A stretch of DNA of 64,000 nucleotides from Flexivirga alba (GCF_042661025.1 NZ_JBHSWH010000001.1:124001-188000); one strand, 5' to 3'; shown: positions 32,954-41,708, counted from the stretch's first letter. The notes: generated by a model not told the origin, from the letters alone. Translations and numbers: made by a program.

Positions 32954-35900
32954 CGGCCAGCCACGGGTTCTGGGCTCGATCGTGCGCGGTCTCCATCCGA
33001 GCATCGTTCCTCGCGGCCGCCGATGCGGCATACACGGCCTCGACCAATCGGGCGACCTCGCGTGCCGGGTCGCGGAAGAGGTCACGGGTCCAGACCCGTT
33101 CGTAACTCCAGCCGAGCCGGCGCAACTGCTCGGGGCGCAGCCGCTCGCGGTCGCGGGTGGAGACGATCGAGCCGTAGACCGCACCGTCGGTGTCGATCGC
33201 GACCAGCAACGAACCGGGCCGGCGCGGATCCTCGACAGCCAGGTCGAGTCGGTGCCGCGAGGTGCCCCAACCGGGGTGCACGACCAGGCCCTCGGCGCGC
33301 AGCCGGCGCGCGAGATCGCGCACCAACACAGGGATCTCGACCTCCGGGGTCAGCGGCAGCATCGGCCGGTCCAGCACACTGCCGGAGGATGCCGCGCGGC
33401 GGCGGCGGCCGTCCGGACCACGCACCACTCCGGCCGACGGCGCTGGTTCTTGTATGGCGCCCGACTCCTCGGTGTCGGAACGCACGCGGCGGGCAGCGCC
33501 ACCGGACCCGGCATACAGCAGGAAGTCACGCAGCAACAGACCGCCGCGCGACCGCAGCCGGCCGGGGTGCAACTCGTCGCCGGAGAACGACGACACCATC
33601 ACCATCCGGCGACGTGCCCGGGTGATCGCGACGTTGAGCCGGCGTTCGCCACCCTCGGCGCTGATCGGCCCGAAGCGGTGCGGCGCGCTGCCGTCCGAGG
33701 TGCGGCCGTGGCCGACGGAGAGCACGATCGCATCGCGCTCATCGCCCTGCACCCGCTCGAGATTCTTGACGAAGAACGCTTCGGGCACCGACTCGTCCAA
33801 CAGCCAGGCCAGGTCGGTGTCTCCGGCGATCGCGTCCCGCAACGCGGCCTCGACGCGGTCGGCGTGCCGCTGGCCGAGTGTGATCACGCCGACGGATTCG
33901 TGGGGACGTTGCCGAGCCTGGTCGAGCACGACCCGCACCACCCGCTCGACCTCGGCGCTGGTCGCGTCACCGGACGACGGCTGTCCGGTCACCACGTCGA
34001 GCCGGACCACCGTGTCGTCGCCGACGCCGGGGAAGGTGATGAGCCTGCCGCCATACAGCTGGGCGTTGGCGAAAGCGATCAGCCGCTCATCCAATGCCCG
34101 GTAGTGCCAGGTGAGTTCGCGGTGCGGCAGCAGTGGCGTCAGCGCGTCGAGGATCGACTCTGCCGCCACCGGGGTGGGGTCCTCGTCGGACTCGTCGACA
34201 CCACGGAAGAAGCTCGTCGGCGGCAACTGCCGCCGGTCGCCGGACACGACGACCTGCCCACCACGGGAGATGGCCGAGATCGCTTCGGCGGGCGGGATCT
34301 GGGATGCCTCGTCGAAGACCACCACGTCGAACCACACGCCGGGCGGCAGCATCGAGGCCACCAGCAGAGGACTCATCACCCAGCAGGGCGCGATCGCGGT
34401 CAGCAGCTCCGGCGCTTGGGGCAGCAGCTCACGCAATGCCAGCGGACGATCGACCCGTGCCTGCTCGCGCAGCAGCGTCTCCTGCTCGGGCAGGTCGCGC
34501 ATCGTCCGGCGCACCTGGTCGGCCCACGCACCCCGGACAGCGACCGCACCGGAGCGCACATGCTCCGCATCGGCCGCGGCGTATGCCGAGACACGCTCGC
34601 GCAGCGCAACACCGTCGGCCGTCCCGTATGCCGGGTCGAGATCCGAGATACGGCCGAGAACCGCTCGCCACCAAACGAATTCGAACTCGGCCCCAACCCG
34701 TGACGGCGGCACCTTGCGTGCAGCCAGGTCATCGATCAGGTCACCGAGCCCGTTGGCCCGCAGCTGGTCCAACGGACCGATGACCGACGGCACGAGGGCG
34801 AGCCGATCCTTGGCGGCAGCCAGCCGGTCGAGGCGGTCCTGCAGCGCGTCGTAGTCGACCTCGAGCAGTTCGTTGCCCTCGCGGGTGCCCTCCAGTCGCT
34901 TCGCCAGCCACTCCAGGTCCTCGCGCAACCGCTCGTGTGCGGTGACGAACTTCGCGACGTCGACCGGCGCCGAGGGGAGCGAACCCTTGCCCGCGAGCGC
35001 CCGCCACCGGTCCCGCTGGCCCGAGGCCAGCACCATGACTCCGTGCAGGTCGGCCGGAGGCTGGCCGGGCCGCAGCAAGGTCCTGGCCTGCTTGCGCAAC
35101 CGGCGCCGGTCGAGCACGCCGAGATCGGCGGGGTTCGCCTTGCGATAGTCCCCCGAGCCGGTCGCGTGGACCAGCTGGTCCAGCGGCGCGGAGAAGACCT
35201 CGGGCCGGAATGACTCCAGGGTGCCATGCACGTCGCTCATCAGGTCGAGCTGCTGCTCCGAACCGAGCATCGTGCCCGCGACGGGAAGGCCGACCTTCTC
35301 GCCCAGCTCAGCTAGCATGTCGCGGTGCTCCTGTAGGCCACCGCCGGACAGCCGCTCGACCAGTTCCTGGGTGCGGCCGGCCTGTTGCACGCCCACCACT
35401 CGGGCGCCATACCAGGGGTCCGGCTCGTCGTTCGTGCGCCAGGCGCCGAGCTCGGCCACCCGGACCAGTTCGTCGCGCAACTCGTCACGGCGGCCGGCCG
35501 GGATGGCATCCAGATCGGCCGGGTCGATGCCGGCGTGGGAGCGCGGGGCCGGCCTCATCGCATCAAAAGCGGCGACCCGGTCCTGCGCCTCGTCGACTGT
35601 CACGCCCCAAGGCTTGCGTGGCTCGTGCATCGCCAGTCGATGCGCCGCGAGATCGTCGCGCAGTGTCGTCAGGTCGGGACGGGTCGTGCGTGGCTCCAGG
35701 TCGGACCCGACGATCTGGTCCATCTTGGCAACCAACTGCGCGGTGAGCTCGCGACCGCCGCCCTGCCGGTCGTGTATGTCGAGAACCATGTCCCGCAGCC
35801 CGACGCGGTCCAGCCGTTTGACGACCGCGTCGATCGCCGCGCGTTTCTCGGCCACGAAGAGCACGCGCCGGCCGTCGGCCGCGATCGCGGCGATGAGGTT

Positions 35901-36833
35901 GGCGATTGTCTGGCTCTTGCCGGTCCCGGGCGGACCTTCCACGACCAGGTGCGCGCCGGCCCGGGCCGCCTCGACGACATCCTGCTGGGACGCGTCGGCG
36001 TCGAGGACCAGGTGCTCGCTCGCCGGGTCCCGATCGATGACTGCCGGTGCCTCGGCACTGACGTCCTCGCGCGCGTCGGCATCGCCGGCGAGCGCTGCGA
36101 TCACGGGGTGCGAGGAGAGCGTCTCGAGCTGATCGCCGAGATCGCGGACCATCGGCAGCTTGGTGTAGCTGAAGGTTCCCACGACATACCGGCGGGCGAC
36201 CTCGAAACCGGGCACGTCGGCGCAGGCCTGCTGGATGCGGGTCAGCACGGCGCCGGGGTCGACGCGCGCGTCATCGCGCAGGTAGTCGTCGATCGCCGCC
36301 GTGTCGAGTTCGATCCCGTGTGCCACCTCGACGTACTTGGCCAGCACCGAGTTGAACTCGATCTGCGGGTGCAGCCGCAACGTCAGGGACTGCGGGTCCT
36401 TGGGCGTGCCGGCGATGTCGAGCCGACGCAACAGCACCGGTGCAGCGGGACTGCGCGGGGCACCGGGGTGGTCCCAGGTCGCCATACCGATCGCGAGGTA
36501 GCACGAAGAGATGCCGCGTTCCTGCGCGAGCGCCTGGGTTCGTGAGCGGATGATGCGTGCGCGGCGGTCGCCCTCGGCCAGTGCTGCGGGTTCGCGCAGC
36601 AGCAGCTCCAGCGGGGCCGAGCCGGCCGAGAAGAGTTGCGCCATACCGGCCGGGTGGGCACGGGTCAGGTCGAGTGTTCCGCTGGGCAGGTCCCGAAACC
36701 ACAGGAGCGTGTTGCGCCCGCCGAGGTCGACCAGGTGCCGCTGCCACTCCCCGACGGCGTCACGCACCAGGGCATCACGGCCGGTCGCCAACCACGGGTT
36801 GGTCGAATCGTCTTGCGGGGTGGGCGAACTCAC
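32946..36833 (-). CDS. SF1 DNA2/UPF1-like helicase with C-terminal Vsr/MTES_1575-type nuclease domain
   Basis: 1295 residues. The N-terminal part is DUF4011-like (NTLLWFRDLPSGTLDLTRA). Walker A GPPGTGKSQTIANL is near residue 300, motif II VVVFDEASQIPPAEAIS near 840, motif III GDRRQLPPTSFF, and motifs V/VI LNVAITRARRRMVMVSS near 1070. The last about 120 residues (VVHPGWGTSRHRLDLAVEDP, LVAIDTDGAVYGS, RDRERLRPEQLRRLGW) match the Vsr-like MTES_1575 endonuclease fold. Such helicase-nuclease fusions are widespread in Actinobacteria; defence or repair has been suggested, not proven. A GTG start is probable. It shares its mRNA with the small basic protein. Confidence 0.85.
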   Translation of the reverse strand: MSSPTPQDDSTNPWLATGRDALVRDAVGEWQRHLVDLGGRNTLLWFRDLPSGTLDLTRAHPAGMAQLFSAGSAPLELLLREPAALAEGDRRARIIRSRTQALAQERGISSCYLAIGMATWDHPGAPRSPAAPVLLRRLDIAGTPKDPQSLTLRLHPQIEFNSVLAKYVEVAHGIELDTAAIDDYLRDDARVDPGAVLTRIQQACADVPGFEVARRYVVGTFSYTKLPMVRDLGDQLETLSSHPVIAALAGDADAREDVSAEAPAVIDRDPASEHLVLDADASQQDVVEAARAGAHLVVEGPPGTGKSQTIANLIAAIAADGRRVLFVAEKRAAIDAVVKRLDRVGLRDMVLDIHDRQGGGRELTAQLVAKMDQIVGSDLEPRTTRPDLTTLRDDLAAHRLAMHEPRKPWGVTVDEAQDRVAAFDAMRPAPRSHAGIDPADLDAIPAGRRDELRDELVRVAELGAWRTNDEPDPWYGARVVGVQQAGRTQELVERLSGGGLQEHRDMLAELGEKVGLPVAGTMLGSEQQLDLMSDVHGTLESFRPEVFSAPLDQLVHATGSGDYRKANPADLGVLDRRRLRKQARTLLRPGQPPADLHGVMVLASGQRDRWRALAGKGSLPSAPVDVAKFVTAHERLREDLEWLAKRLEGTREGNELLEVDYDALQDRLDRLAAAKDRLALVPSVIGPLDQLRANGLGDLIDDLAARKVPPSRVGAEFEFVWWRAVLGRISDLDPAYGTADGVALRERVSAYAAADAEHVRSGAVAVRGAWADQVRRTMRDLPEQETLLREQARVDRPLALRELLPQAPELLTAIAPCWVMSPLLVASMLPPGVWFDVVVFDEASQIPPAEAISAISRGGQVVVSGDRRQLPPTSFFRGVDESDEDPTPVAAESILDALTPLLPHRELTWHYRALDERLIAFANAQLYGGRLITFPGVGDDTVVRLDVVTGQPSSGDATSAEVERVVRVVLDQARQRPHESVGVITLGQRHADRVEAALRDAIAGDTDLAWLLDESVPEAFFVKNLERVQGDERDAIVLSVGHGRTSDGSAPHRFGPISAEGGERRLNVAITRARRRMVMVSSFSGDELHPGRLRSRGGLLLRDFLLYAGSGGAARRVRSDTEESGAIQEPAPSAGVVRGPDGRRRRAASSGSVLDRPMLPLTPEVEIPVLVRDLARRLRAEGLVVHPGWGTSRHRLDLAVEDPRRPGSLLVAIDTDGAVYGSIVSTRDRERLRPEQLRRLGWSYERVWTRDLFRDPAREVARLVEAVYAASAAARNDARMETAHDRAQNPWLADD

Positions 36834-36995
36834 TGCGCCAGGCTAACCGGCACGCGGGCAGCAACCCGCCAGGCACGCCCGGACACCGCCATCGCGCGGC
36901 TCCCCGCGTACCGGGTGGTGGTGCAATACCGTTACCCGCGGCACGGCGACTCGGCGATCGAGCACGCGGAAATCAAACCTGGGAGGACTGCCACT

Positions 36996-38297
36996 ATGAG
37001 CAAGCGCCGACCCAGCAACCCGATTCCGGCCGTCGACAGACAAGAGGAGTCGTCGGATGCCCACCTCGAGTCCGACGCACCATCACCGCTGACCGCCGAG
37101 CGCGCGGTGGATCAGAACCCGAACACCGGCATCGACCGGGCCGGCGTGATCAGCCACGCGCTGAAGTGGACGGCAAGCTGGTCGCTGCGGTTCATCATCG
37201 TCGTCGCGGCCACGTGGCTGGTGCTGAAGGTCCTCGGCATGTTCTGGTCGGTCCTGCTACCGGTCGCGATCGCATTGCTGGTGACCACCGTGCTGTGGCC
37301 GCCCGTGCGGTGGATGCGCGCGCACAAGGTGCCGCCCGCCCTGGCTGCCCTCGGCGGTCTGCTACTGGCCGCCGTTGTGGTCGGCGGCATCATCACCGCG
37401 GCGGCGCCCACCGTCACCTCGCAGTGGGGCGATCTGGTCAATCAGTCGGTGGCCGGCGTCAACCAGCTGCGGGACCAGTTGCAGAACGGGCCGCTGCACA
37501 TCCAGCCCGCTCAGATCGACCAGGCGACGACGAGCATCACCGACCGGCTGAAGTCCAGCGGGGACCAGATCGCCACCCAGGTCCTGAGCGGCATCACGCT
37601 GGCCGGCCAGGTGTTGATCGACGGCGTGGTCGCGCTGATCCTCACCTTCTTCTTCCTCAAGGACGGGCCGCGTTTCCTACCGTGGGTGCGAGTGTCGGTC
37701 GGCCGTGGCGCGGGCGCGCACCTGACCGAGGCACTGACCCGGGTCTGGAACACCCTGTCCGGATTCATCCGTACCCAGGCGATCGTCAGCGCCGTCGACT
37801 CGTTCTGCATCGGCATTGGGCTGGTCGTGCTGCAGATTCCCCTGGCAGTGCCGTTGGTGGTGCTGACCTTCTTCGGCGGCTTCATCCCGATCATCGGCGC
37901 CTTCGCCGCCGGAACCGTCGCCGTGCTCGTGGCGCTCGTCGCGGGCGGTGTCAGCAAGGCCGTCATCGTGCTGCTCATCATCATCGCTGTACAGCAGATC
38001 GAAGGGCATGTGCTGCAACCGCTGCTGCAGAGCCGTTCGATGTCGCTGCATCCGGCGATCGTGCTGTTGTCCGTCGCCTTCGGCGGCAACGAGTTCGGCA
38101 TACCGGGTGCGTTCTTCGCCGTACCGGTGGCTGCGTCGGTCGCCGTCCTGTGGCGATATCTGTCGGAGCAGATCGACCTGCGCACCGGTGACGCCCGAGC
38201 AGGCGATCTGACCTCCGTCACGGCCGAGGGTGAGTATGCCGCGGAGGCCGGCGAACGCCACGGCCACGTGCTGGCCCGGTTGCACCACAAGGACTGA
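36996..38297 (+). CDS. AI-2E family transporter (PerM/YdiK-like permease)
   Basis: 433 residues: a polar 60-residue N-terminus, then 7-8 TMs typical of the family, including VLLPVAIALLVTTVLWPP, the FFLKDGPRFLPWV segment, FFGGFIPIIGAFAAGTVAV and the PxxxGxxxxxPV region GNEFGIPGAFFAVPVAAS. The family includes AI-2 exporters and Na+/H+ antiporters, and the substrate cannot be told. The ATG at 36996 has GGGAGG 9 nt upstream; the frame is open further up, but that stretch lies antisense to the helicase start. Confidence 0.9.
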   Translation: MSKRRPSNPIPAVDRQEESSDAHLESDAPSPLTAERAVDQNPNTGIDRAGVISHALKWTASWSLRFIIVVAATWLVLKVLGMFWSVLLPVAIALLVTTVLWPPVRWMRAHKVPPALAALGGLLLAAVVVGGIITAAAPTVTSQWGDLVNQSVAGVNQLRDQLQNGPLHIQPAQIDQATTSITDRLKSSGDQIATQVLSGITLAGQVLIDGVVALILTFFFLKDGPRFLPWVRVSVGRGAGAHLTEALTRVWNTLSGFIRTQAIVSAVDSFCIGIGLVVLQIPLAVPLVVLTFFGGFIPIIGAFAAGTVAVLVALVAGGVSKAVIVLLIIIAVQQIEGHVLQPLLQSRSMSLHPAIVLLSVAFGGNEFGIPGAFFAVPVAASVAVLWRYLSEQIDLRTGDARAGDLTSVTAEGEYAAEAGERHGHVLARLHHKD

Positions 38298-38303
38298 CGT
38301 CGG

Positions 38304-38933
38304 TCAGTTCGGCAGGCGCCCGGTGATCCAATCCACCAGCGGGCGTGCCGACTCCCAGTCGGACCGCACCCGGTCCAGCAGTTGCGAAGTCCGCACGAAC
38401 GCCGCGAACTGGTAGTCCTGCGAGACCACCAGCGACCGCTTGCGCAGCAGGTCGATGCGCGGGTGGTCTTTGGCGTAACCACGCGGCACGGTCTTCAGCT
38501 CGTCGCCACCCAGCTCCCAGCCGCGGTTGACGAGGTCGTCGATCAGTCGCTGCAGTTCGGCACCCGCAGGAGAGTCGATGCCGGACCTGATCAGTTTCAA
38601 TGCCGCCGCGTCCGCGTGATAGCAACCGGCCGCCGCACGCACACCTGCGGCCGAAACCTCCAAATACCAGCCGGTCGCGGTTCCGGCCGTGATGAACAGC
38701 CCCTGATGCGTTTTGTATGGCGACTTGTCCGCCGAGAAGCGCAGGTCCCGGTTGGGCCGGAAGAGTTTCGCGGGACCGAAGTCGTCCTCGAGCTCCCTCG
38801 CGATCGCCGCCATCGGCGCACGGACCGACTCGTCATACGCCTGCTTGTGTGCGTTCCAGAAGGTCTTGGAGTTGTCGGCCTCGAGATCGTCGTAGAAGTC
38901 GAATGCCGCCTCGGGGATGCCGGTGAATGCCAC
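38304..38933 (-). CDS. DUF2461 domain-containing protein
   Basis: 209 residues matching DUF2461 throughout: FDFYDDLEADNSKTFWNAHK at the start, FGPAKLFRPNRDLRFSADKS and PYKTHQGLFI in the middle, WYLEVSAAGVRAAAGCY and LKTVPRGYAKDHPRIDLLRK toward the end. Function of the family is unknown. It converges on the AI-2E permease with 6 bp between stops. Monocistronic. Confidence 0.93.
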   Translation of the reverse strand: MAFTGIPEAAFDFYDDLEADNSKTFWNAHKQAYDESVRAPMAAIARELEDDFGPAKLFRPNRDLRFSADKSPYKTHQGLFITAGTATGWYLEVSAAGVRAAAGCYHADAAALKLIRSGIDSPAGAELQRLIDDLVNRGWELGGDELKTVPRGYAKDHPRIDLLRKRSLVVSQDYQFAAFVRTSQLLDRVRSDWESARPLVDWITGRLPN

Positions 38934-39007
38934 GCCCCGATCCTAGGAGGGCCGTGCCGACTCTCGGCAAAGGTGGCCGAGTGCCGGAGGAGCGGGCGGG
39001 GTCCCCG

Positions 39008-39052
39008 CGAAGTATTCGGAGGAGCGCAGCGGGGGAGAAACTTCGTGGGGTG
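39008..39052. repeat. Inverted second copy of the ACGAAGTT...TACTTCG intergenic repeat
   Basis: The reverse complement of this 45-bp segment is almost identical to 30375-30418 (ACCCCACGAAGTTTCTCCCC, then CGCTGCGCTCCTCCGAA and TACTTCG). Its ends form a short inverted repeat, CGAAGT/ACTTCG. It lies in the gap between DUF2461 and the iron-regulated gene. Confidence 0.7.
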
Positions 39053-39091
39053 CCGGAGCGGGGGAGGTGTATCGAGGCCCCGAGTCCTAAA

Positions 39092-39110
39092 TTAGGTTAG
39101 GCTTACCAAG
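39092..39110. promoter_or_regulatory. DtxR/IdeR iron box
   Basis: TTAGGTTAGGCTTACCAAG matches the 19-bp consensus TTAGGTTAGGCTAACCTAA at 16 positions. It sits 16 bp before the siderophore-interacting protein gene, so iron-loaded DtxR/IdeR should repress that gene. Confidence 0.88.
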
Positions 39111-39125
39111 CCGCCGAACGAGAGG

Positions 39126-40046
39126 ATGACGACCGTGAGCGTGGCCGTCGAGGTGTCGCCCTACCGGATGTTCCCGGCCCGCCTGACCCGCCGCGAGCGC
39201 CGCTCGCCGAGTCTGGTCCGACTGACTTTCACCGACCCGTCGTTCGCCGGGTTCGCGGACCGCGGCTACGACCAGCGCATCAAACTGGTGGTTCCCAAGC
39301 CGGGCGGACTCCCCCTCCGCGAATTCCCGACCGGCCCGGACTGGTGGTCGGTATGGCGCGACCAACCCCTCGAGGACCGCGCCTTCATCCGCACTTACAC
39401 CGTCGTCGCCGTTCGCCCCGGTGCCGAGGAGATCGACGTCGACTTCGTGGACCACGGCGTGACGGGACCCGGGTCGCGCTTCGCGATCGAAGCCGCACCC
39501 GGCGACGAAGTCATCGTCTTCGGACCGAACGCCGACTTTGACGGTGACGCCGGCGGCCTGGAGTTCCGCCGCGAATACGCAGGGGCAGCAACGCAACTCG
39601 TCGTCGGCGACCTGAGCGCACTGCCGGCGATCAACGGCATCGCGACACGGCTACCCGCCGACGCCGAGGGGCTGATCTGCATCGACGTGCCGCACGCGGA
39701 GGATGCTCGTGGCATCGAAGCGCCGGCCGGGGTCGACATCGTGTGGTGCGTGACCGACCGCGGCGACGACCAGGTCGCCGCGGTGCGCGACTGGCTGACG
39801 TCATACGGCCCGCTCGCCACCGACGACGCGCGAACGACGGTGATCGACGACGGCGCGGTAGAGGCCTACTGGGAGGTGACCGACCCGAAGGCGACCATGA
39901 GCGACACACCGGCGCTGTCCGCCTGGATCGCCGGCGAGTCGAGCCGGGTCCGCGACCTGCGCAGGCTGCTGGTCAACGACTTCGACGTTCCGCGCGGCGC
40001 CGTCTGTTTCATGGGCTATTGGCGCGACGGCGTCGCCGGTTCGTGA
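39126..40046 (+). CDS. Siderophore-interacting protein (FAD/NAD(P)H ferric-siderophore reductase)
   Basis: 306-residue SIP-family flavoprotein. RLTRRERRSPSLVRLTF opens the FAD-binding domain, RTYTVVAVRPG is the flavin motif, VDFVDHGVTGPGSRFAI the conserved (D/H)G-GPA(S/T) segment, LVVGDLSALPAINGIA the NAD(P)-domain start, and AVCFMGYWRDG the C-terminal signature (xGYWRxG). It reduces ferric siderophores in the cytoplasm. AGAGG immediately precedes the ATG at 39126, so the in-frame GTG at 39135 may be the true start. The iron box directly upstream supports the assignment. Confidence 0.93.
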   Translation: MTTVSVAVEVSPYRMFPARLTRRERRSPSLVRLTFTDPSFAGFADRGYDQRIKLVVPKPGGLPLREFPTGPDWWSVWRDQPLEDRAFIRTYTVVAVRPGAEEIDVDFVDHGVTGPGSRFAIEAAPGDEVIVFGPNADFDGDAGGLEFRREYAGAATQLVVGDLSALPAINGIATRLPADAEGLICIDVPHAEDARGIEAPAGVDIVWCVTDRGDDQVAAVRDWLTSYGPLATDDARTTVIDDGAVEAYWEVTDPKATMSDTPALSAWIAGESSRVRDLRRLLVNDFDVPRGAVCFMGYWRDGVAGS

Positions 40047-40057
40047 ACGTGACGCGG

Positions 40058-40086
40058 TTCACAAACCGGTTACCAGCCAGTAAGTT
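40058..40086 (+). promoter_or_regulatory. Sigma70-type promoter giving a leaderless DUF2505 transcript
   Basis: -35 TTCACA (40058-40063), 17-bp spacer, -10 TAAGTT (40081-40086), then 6 nt to the ATG at 40093. No ribosome site is present. Confidence 0.7.
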
Positions 40087-40092
40087 CGGCGC

Positions 40093-40587
40093 ATGAAGAT
40101 CTCTCAGCAGTGGACCCTGAACTCGACCCCCGATGAGGTCTACGCGAACTCGATCGACCCTGCCTACCAGGACGAGATCTGCGTGGAAGCCGGTGCCCTG
40201 AGCTACCACAGCGAGGTCGCGGAGAAGAGCGCCGGGCACACGGTCACCGTTCAACGGATCATGCCGTCCGGCGACGTGCCCGACCTGGTCAAGAAGATCG
40301 TCGGCGACAAGGTGGACGTCACCCAAGTGATCACCTGGGGCGAGCGCCAGGCCGACGGCAGCCGCGAAGGCACCCTGGACATCGCGTTCAAAGGCCAGCC
40401 GATCAGCATGAAGGGCACCGCTTCGTTGTCCCCCGATGGCGATGGGACGAAGGTCGACGTCACCGCGGACCTGAAGGCCAAGATCCCGATCGTCGGCGGC
40501 AAGATCGAGAAGATGTCGGCCCCGGAGATCATCAAGGCCATCGGCGCCGAGGAGCGGGTGGGCAAGCGGCACGCCGACGCGAACTAG
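40093..40587 (+). CDS. DUF2505 domain-containing protein
   Basis: 164 residues of the DUF2505 family, an SRPBCC-like beta/helix-grip fold seen in Actinobacteria: YANSIDPAYQDEICVEAGAL, VTVQRIMPSGDVPDLVKKIV, and TWGERQADGSREGTLDI followed by a LKAKIPIVGGKIEKM C-terminal motif. No catalytic residues are obvious. The gene appears leaderless. Its TAG stop overlaps the stop of the converging YbaK gene in CTAG (40584-40587). Confidence 0.9.
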   Translation: MKISQQWTLNSTPDEVYANSIDPAYQDEICVEAGALSYHSEVAEKSAGHTVTVQRIMPSGDVPDLVKKIVGDKVDVTQVITWGERQADGSREGTLDIAFKGQPISMKGTASLSPDGDGTKVDVTADLKAKIPIVGGKIEKMSAPEIIKAIGAEERVGKRHADAN

Positions 40588-41062
40588 TCCTCCGCGACCC
40601 GCATCGGTGTGCCGTCCGTGATGCGCACGAGGTCGTCGAAACTGATCGGGAAGACGCTGTCGGGGCTGCCCGCGGCCGCCCAGAGTTCGTCATACGCCTG
40701 CAGGGTCTGGTCGATGATCGTGCGCAACGGTGCCGGGTGACCGATCGGTGACACTCCCCGATCGGCTGCCCGGTGACTTCCTTGACGAACTTGGCGCGGG
40801 CCATCTCGACCGGCATACCGAGTTCGTGGGACAGCAGCTCGGTGTCGACGCGGTGGGCGCCACTGGTCATGACCAACAACGGCTCGTCGCCGGCCAGGAA
40901 TACCAGGCTGCTCGCGATCGCGCCGGGCTCACAGCCCAGTGCCGCGGCCGCTTGCGCGGCGGTGTGACTGGACTCGGGCAACACCCGGACCTCGCCGTTG
41001 CACCCGGCTTCGGCGAGCGCGCGTGCGATGGCGGCAGTGCGTGCAGAAGGCTGAGCGGACAC
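40584..41062 (-). pseudogene. YbaK/EbsC family aminoacyl-tRNA deacylase, one-base frameshift
   Basis: The frame from the GTG at 41062 (RBS AAAGGAAA) reads VSAQPSARTAAIARALAEAG, SSHTAAQAAAALGCEPGAIA, SLVFLAGDEPLLVM and KFVKEVTGQPIG. It then loses frame at CCCC (40756-40759). Adding one base restores GVSPIGHPAPLRTIIDQ and continues to FPISFDDLVRITDGTPMRVA and a TAG at 40584, the normal YbaK end (about 160 aa). Both the catalytic-site GxxxGGVSPxG motif and length are then perfect. The protein would edit mischarged tRNAs. A sequencing undercall is at least as likely as a real mutation. Confidence 0.85.
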
Positions 41063-41160
41063 GGGTTTCCTTTCCGGGGAACGTGATTCGCCTGTCCAGC
41101 GTATGCCGAACCCTCGATCGATCCCGTCCAGGCCTGTCCAACGGCGTCCCGACGGCGTAT

Positions 41161-41184
41161 AAATGAAACGAACTAGTTTCATTT
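41161..41184. promoter_or_regulatory. Inverted repeat operator before the F420-type oxidoreductase
   Basis: AAATGAAAC-GAACTA-GTTTCATTT, 9-bp perfect arms, overlapping a TATAAA-like -10 (about 41158-41163). It looks like a TetR-type operator, but no regulator gene is adjacent; it lies 57 bp before the ATG. Confidence 0.65.
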
Positions 41185-41240
41185 GATCGGGCAGGTTCGC
41201 GTCCGGCAACCAGCCGGCCCAGCCCGACAGGGAGGTTCCG

Positions 41241-41708
41241 ATGTCCCAGCAACCCCGTGCGCAGAAACTGCGCTTCCAGGGTGCGGTCAACCGCGTGATG
41301 CGCACACTTCTCCGCGTGCCGATCATCAGCAAACTCCCCGGTCAGCGGCTGGTCCTGCTGGAGATCGTCGGTCGACGCTCCGGGAAGCATTTCGAGTTGC
41401 CCGTCGCCTACACGCGACAGGGGGCCGACCTCCTGGTCGGCACGCCATTCGCCTGGGGGCGCAACTTGAGCACCGGCGACACCATCGACATCGTGCTGAT
41501 GGGCAAACCCCAGCAGGCCGCCGTCGTCGCATACACCGACCACGACGGCGTCATCGAGGCGTATGGCGCCATGTGTCGCGACAACAAGGCGTTCGCGAAC
41601 TTCAACAAGGTCGGCATCGACAAGCAGGGCACGCCGGACCCGGCGGATCTGGAAGCCGCGTGGAAGGCCGGTGCGCGTGCGTTCCGATTGACACCGCACG
41701 TACCGTAG
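41241..41708 (+). CDS. Deazaflavin (F420)-dependent nitroreductase/quinone reductase family protein
   Basis: 155 residues of the Ddn/DUF385 split-barrel family: LLEIVGRRSGKHFELPVAYT is the conserved GRKSGxxR-like segment, followed by LLVGTPFAWGRNLSTGD and GKPQQAAVVAY. Such proteins bind F420 and reduce quinones or nitro compounds, sometimes at the membrane. This copy has ISKLPGQRLVLLE in place of the usual N-terminal anchoring sequence. The ATG at 41241 has GGGAGG 6 nt upstream. It is controlled by the 41161-41184 repeat. Confidence 0.85.
   Translation: MSQQPRAQKLRFQGAVNRVMRTLLRVPIISKLPGQRLVLLEIVGRRSGKHFELPVAYTRQGADLLVGTPFAWGRNLSTGDTIDIVLMGKPQQAAVVAYTDHDGVIEAYGAMCRDNKAFANFNKVGIDKQGTPDPADLEAAWKAGARAFRLTPHVP

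Noticed and set aside
38934..39007. Short frames between DUF2461 and the intergenic repeat
   Set aside because: No ribosome site, no domain, and the region is explained by the repeat and the iron-regulated promoter.
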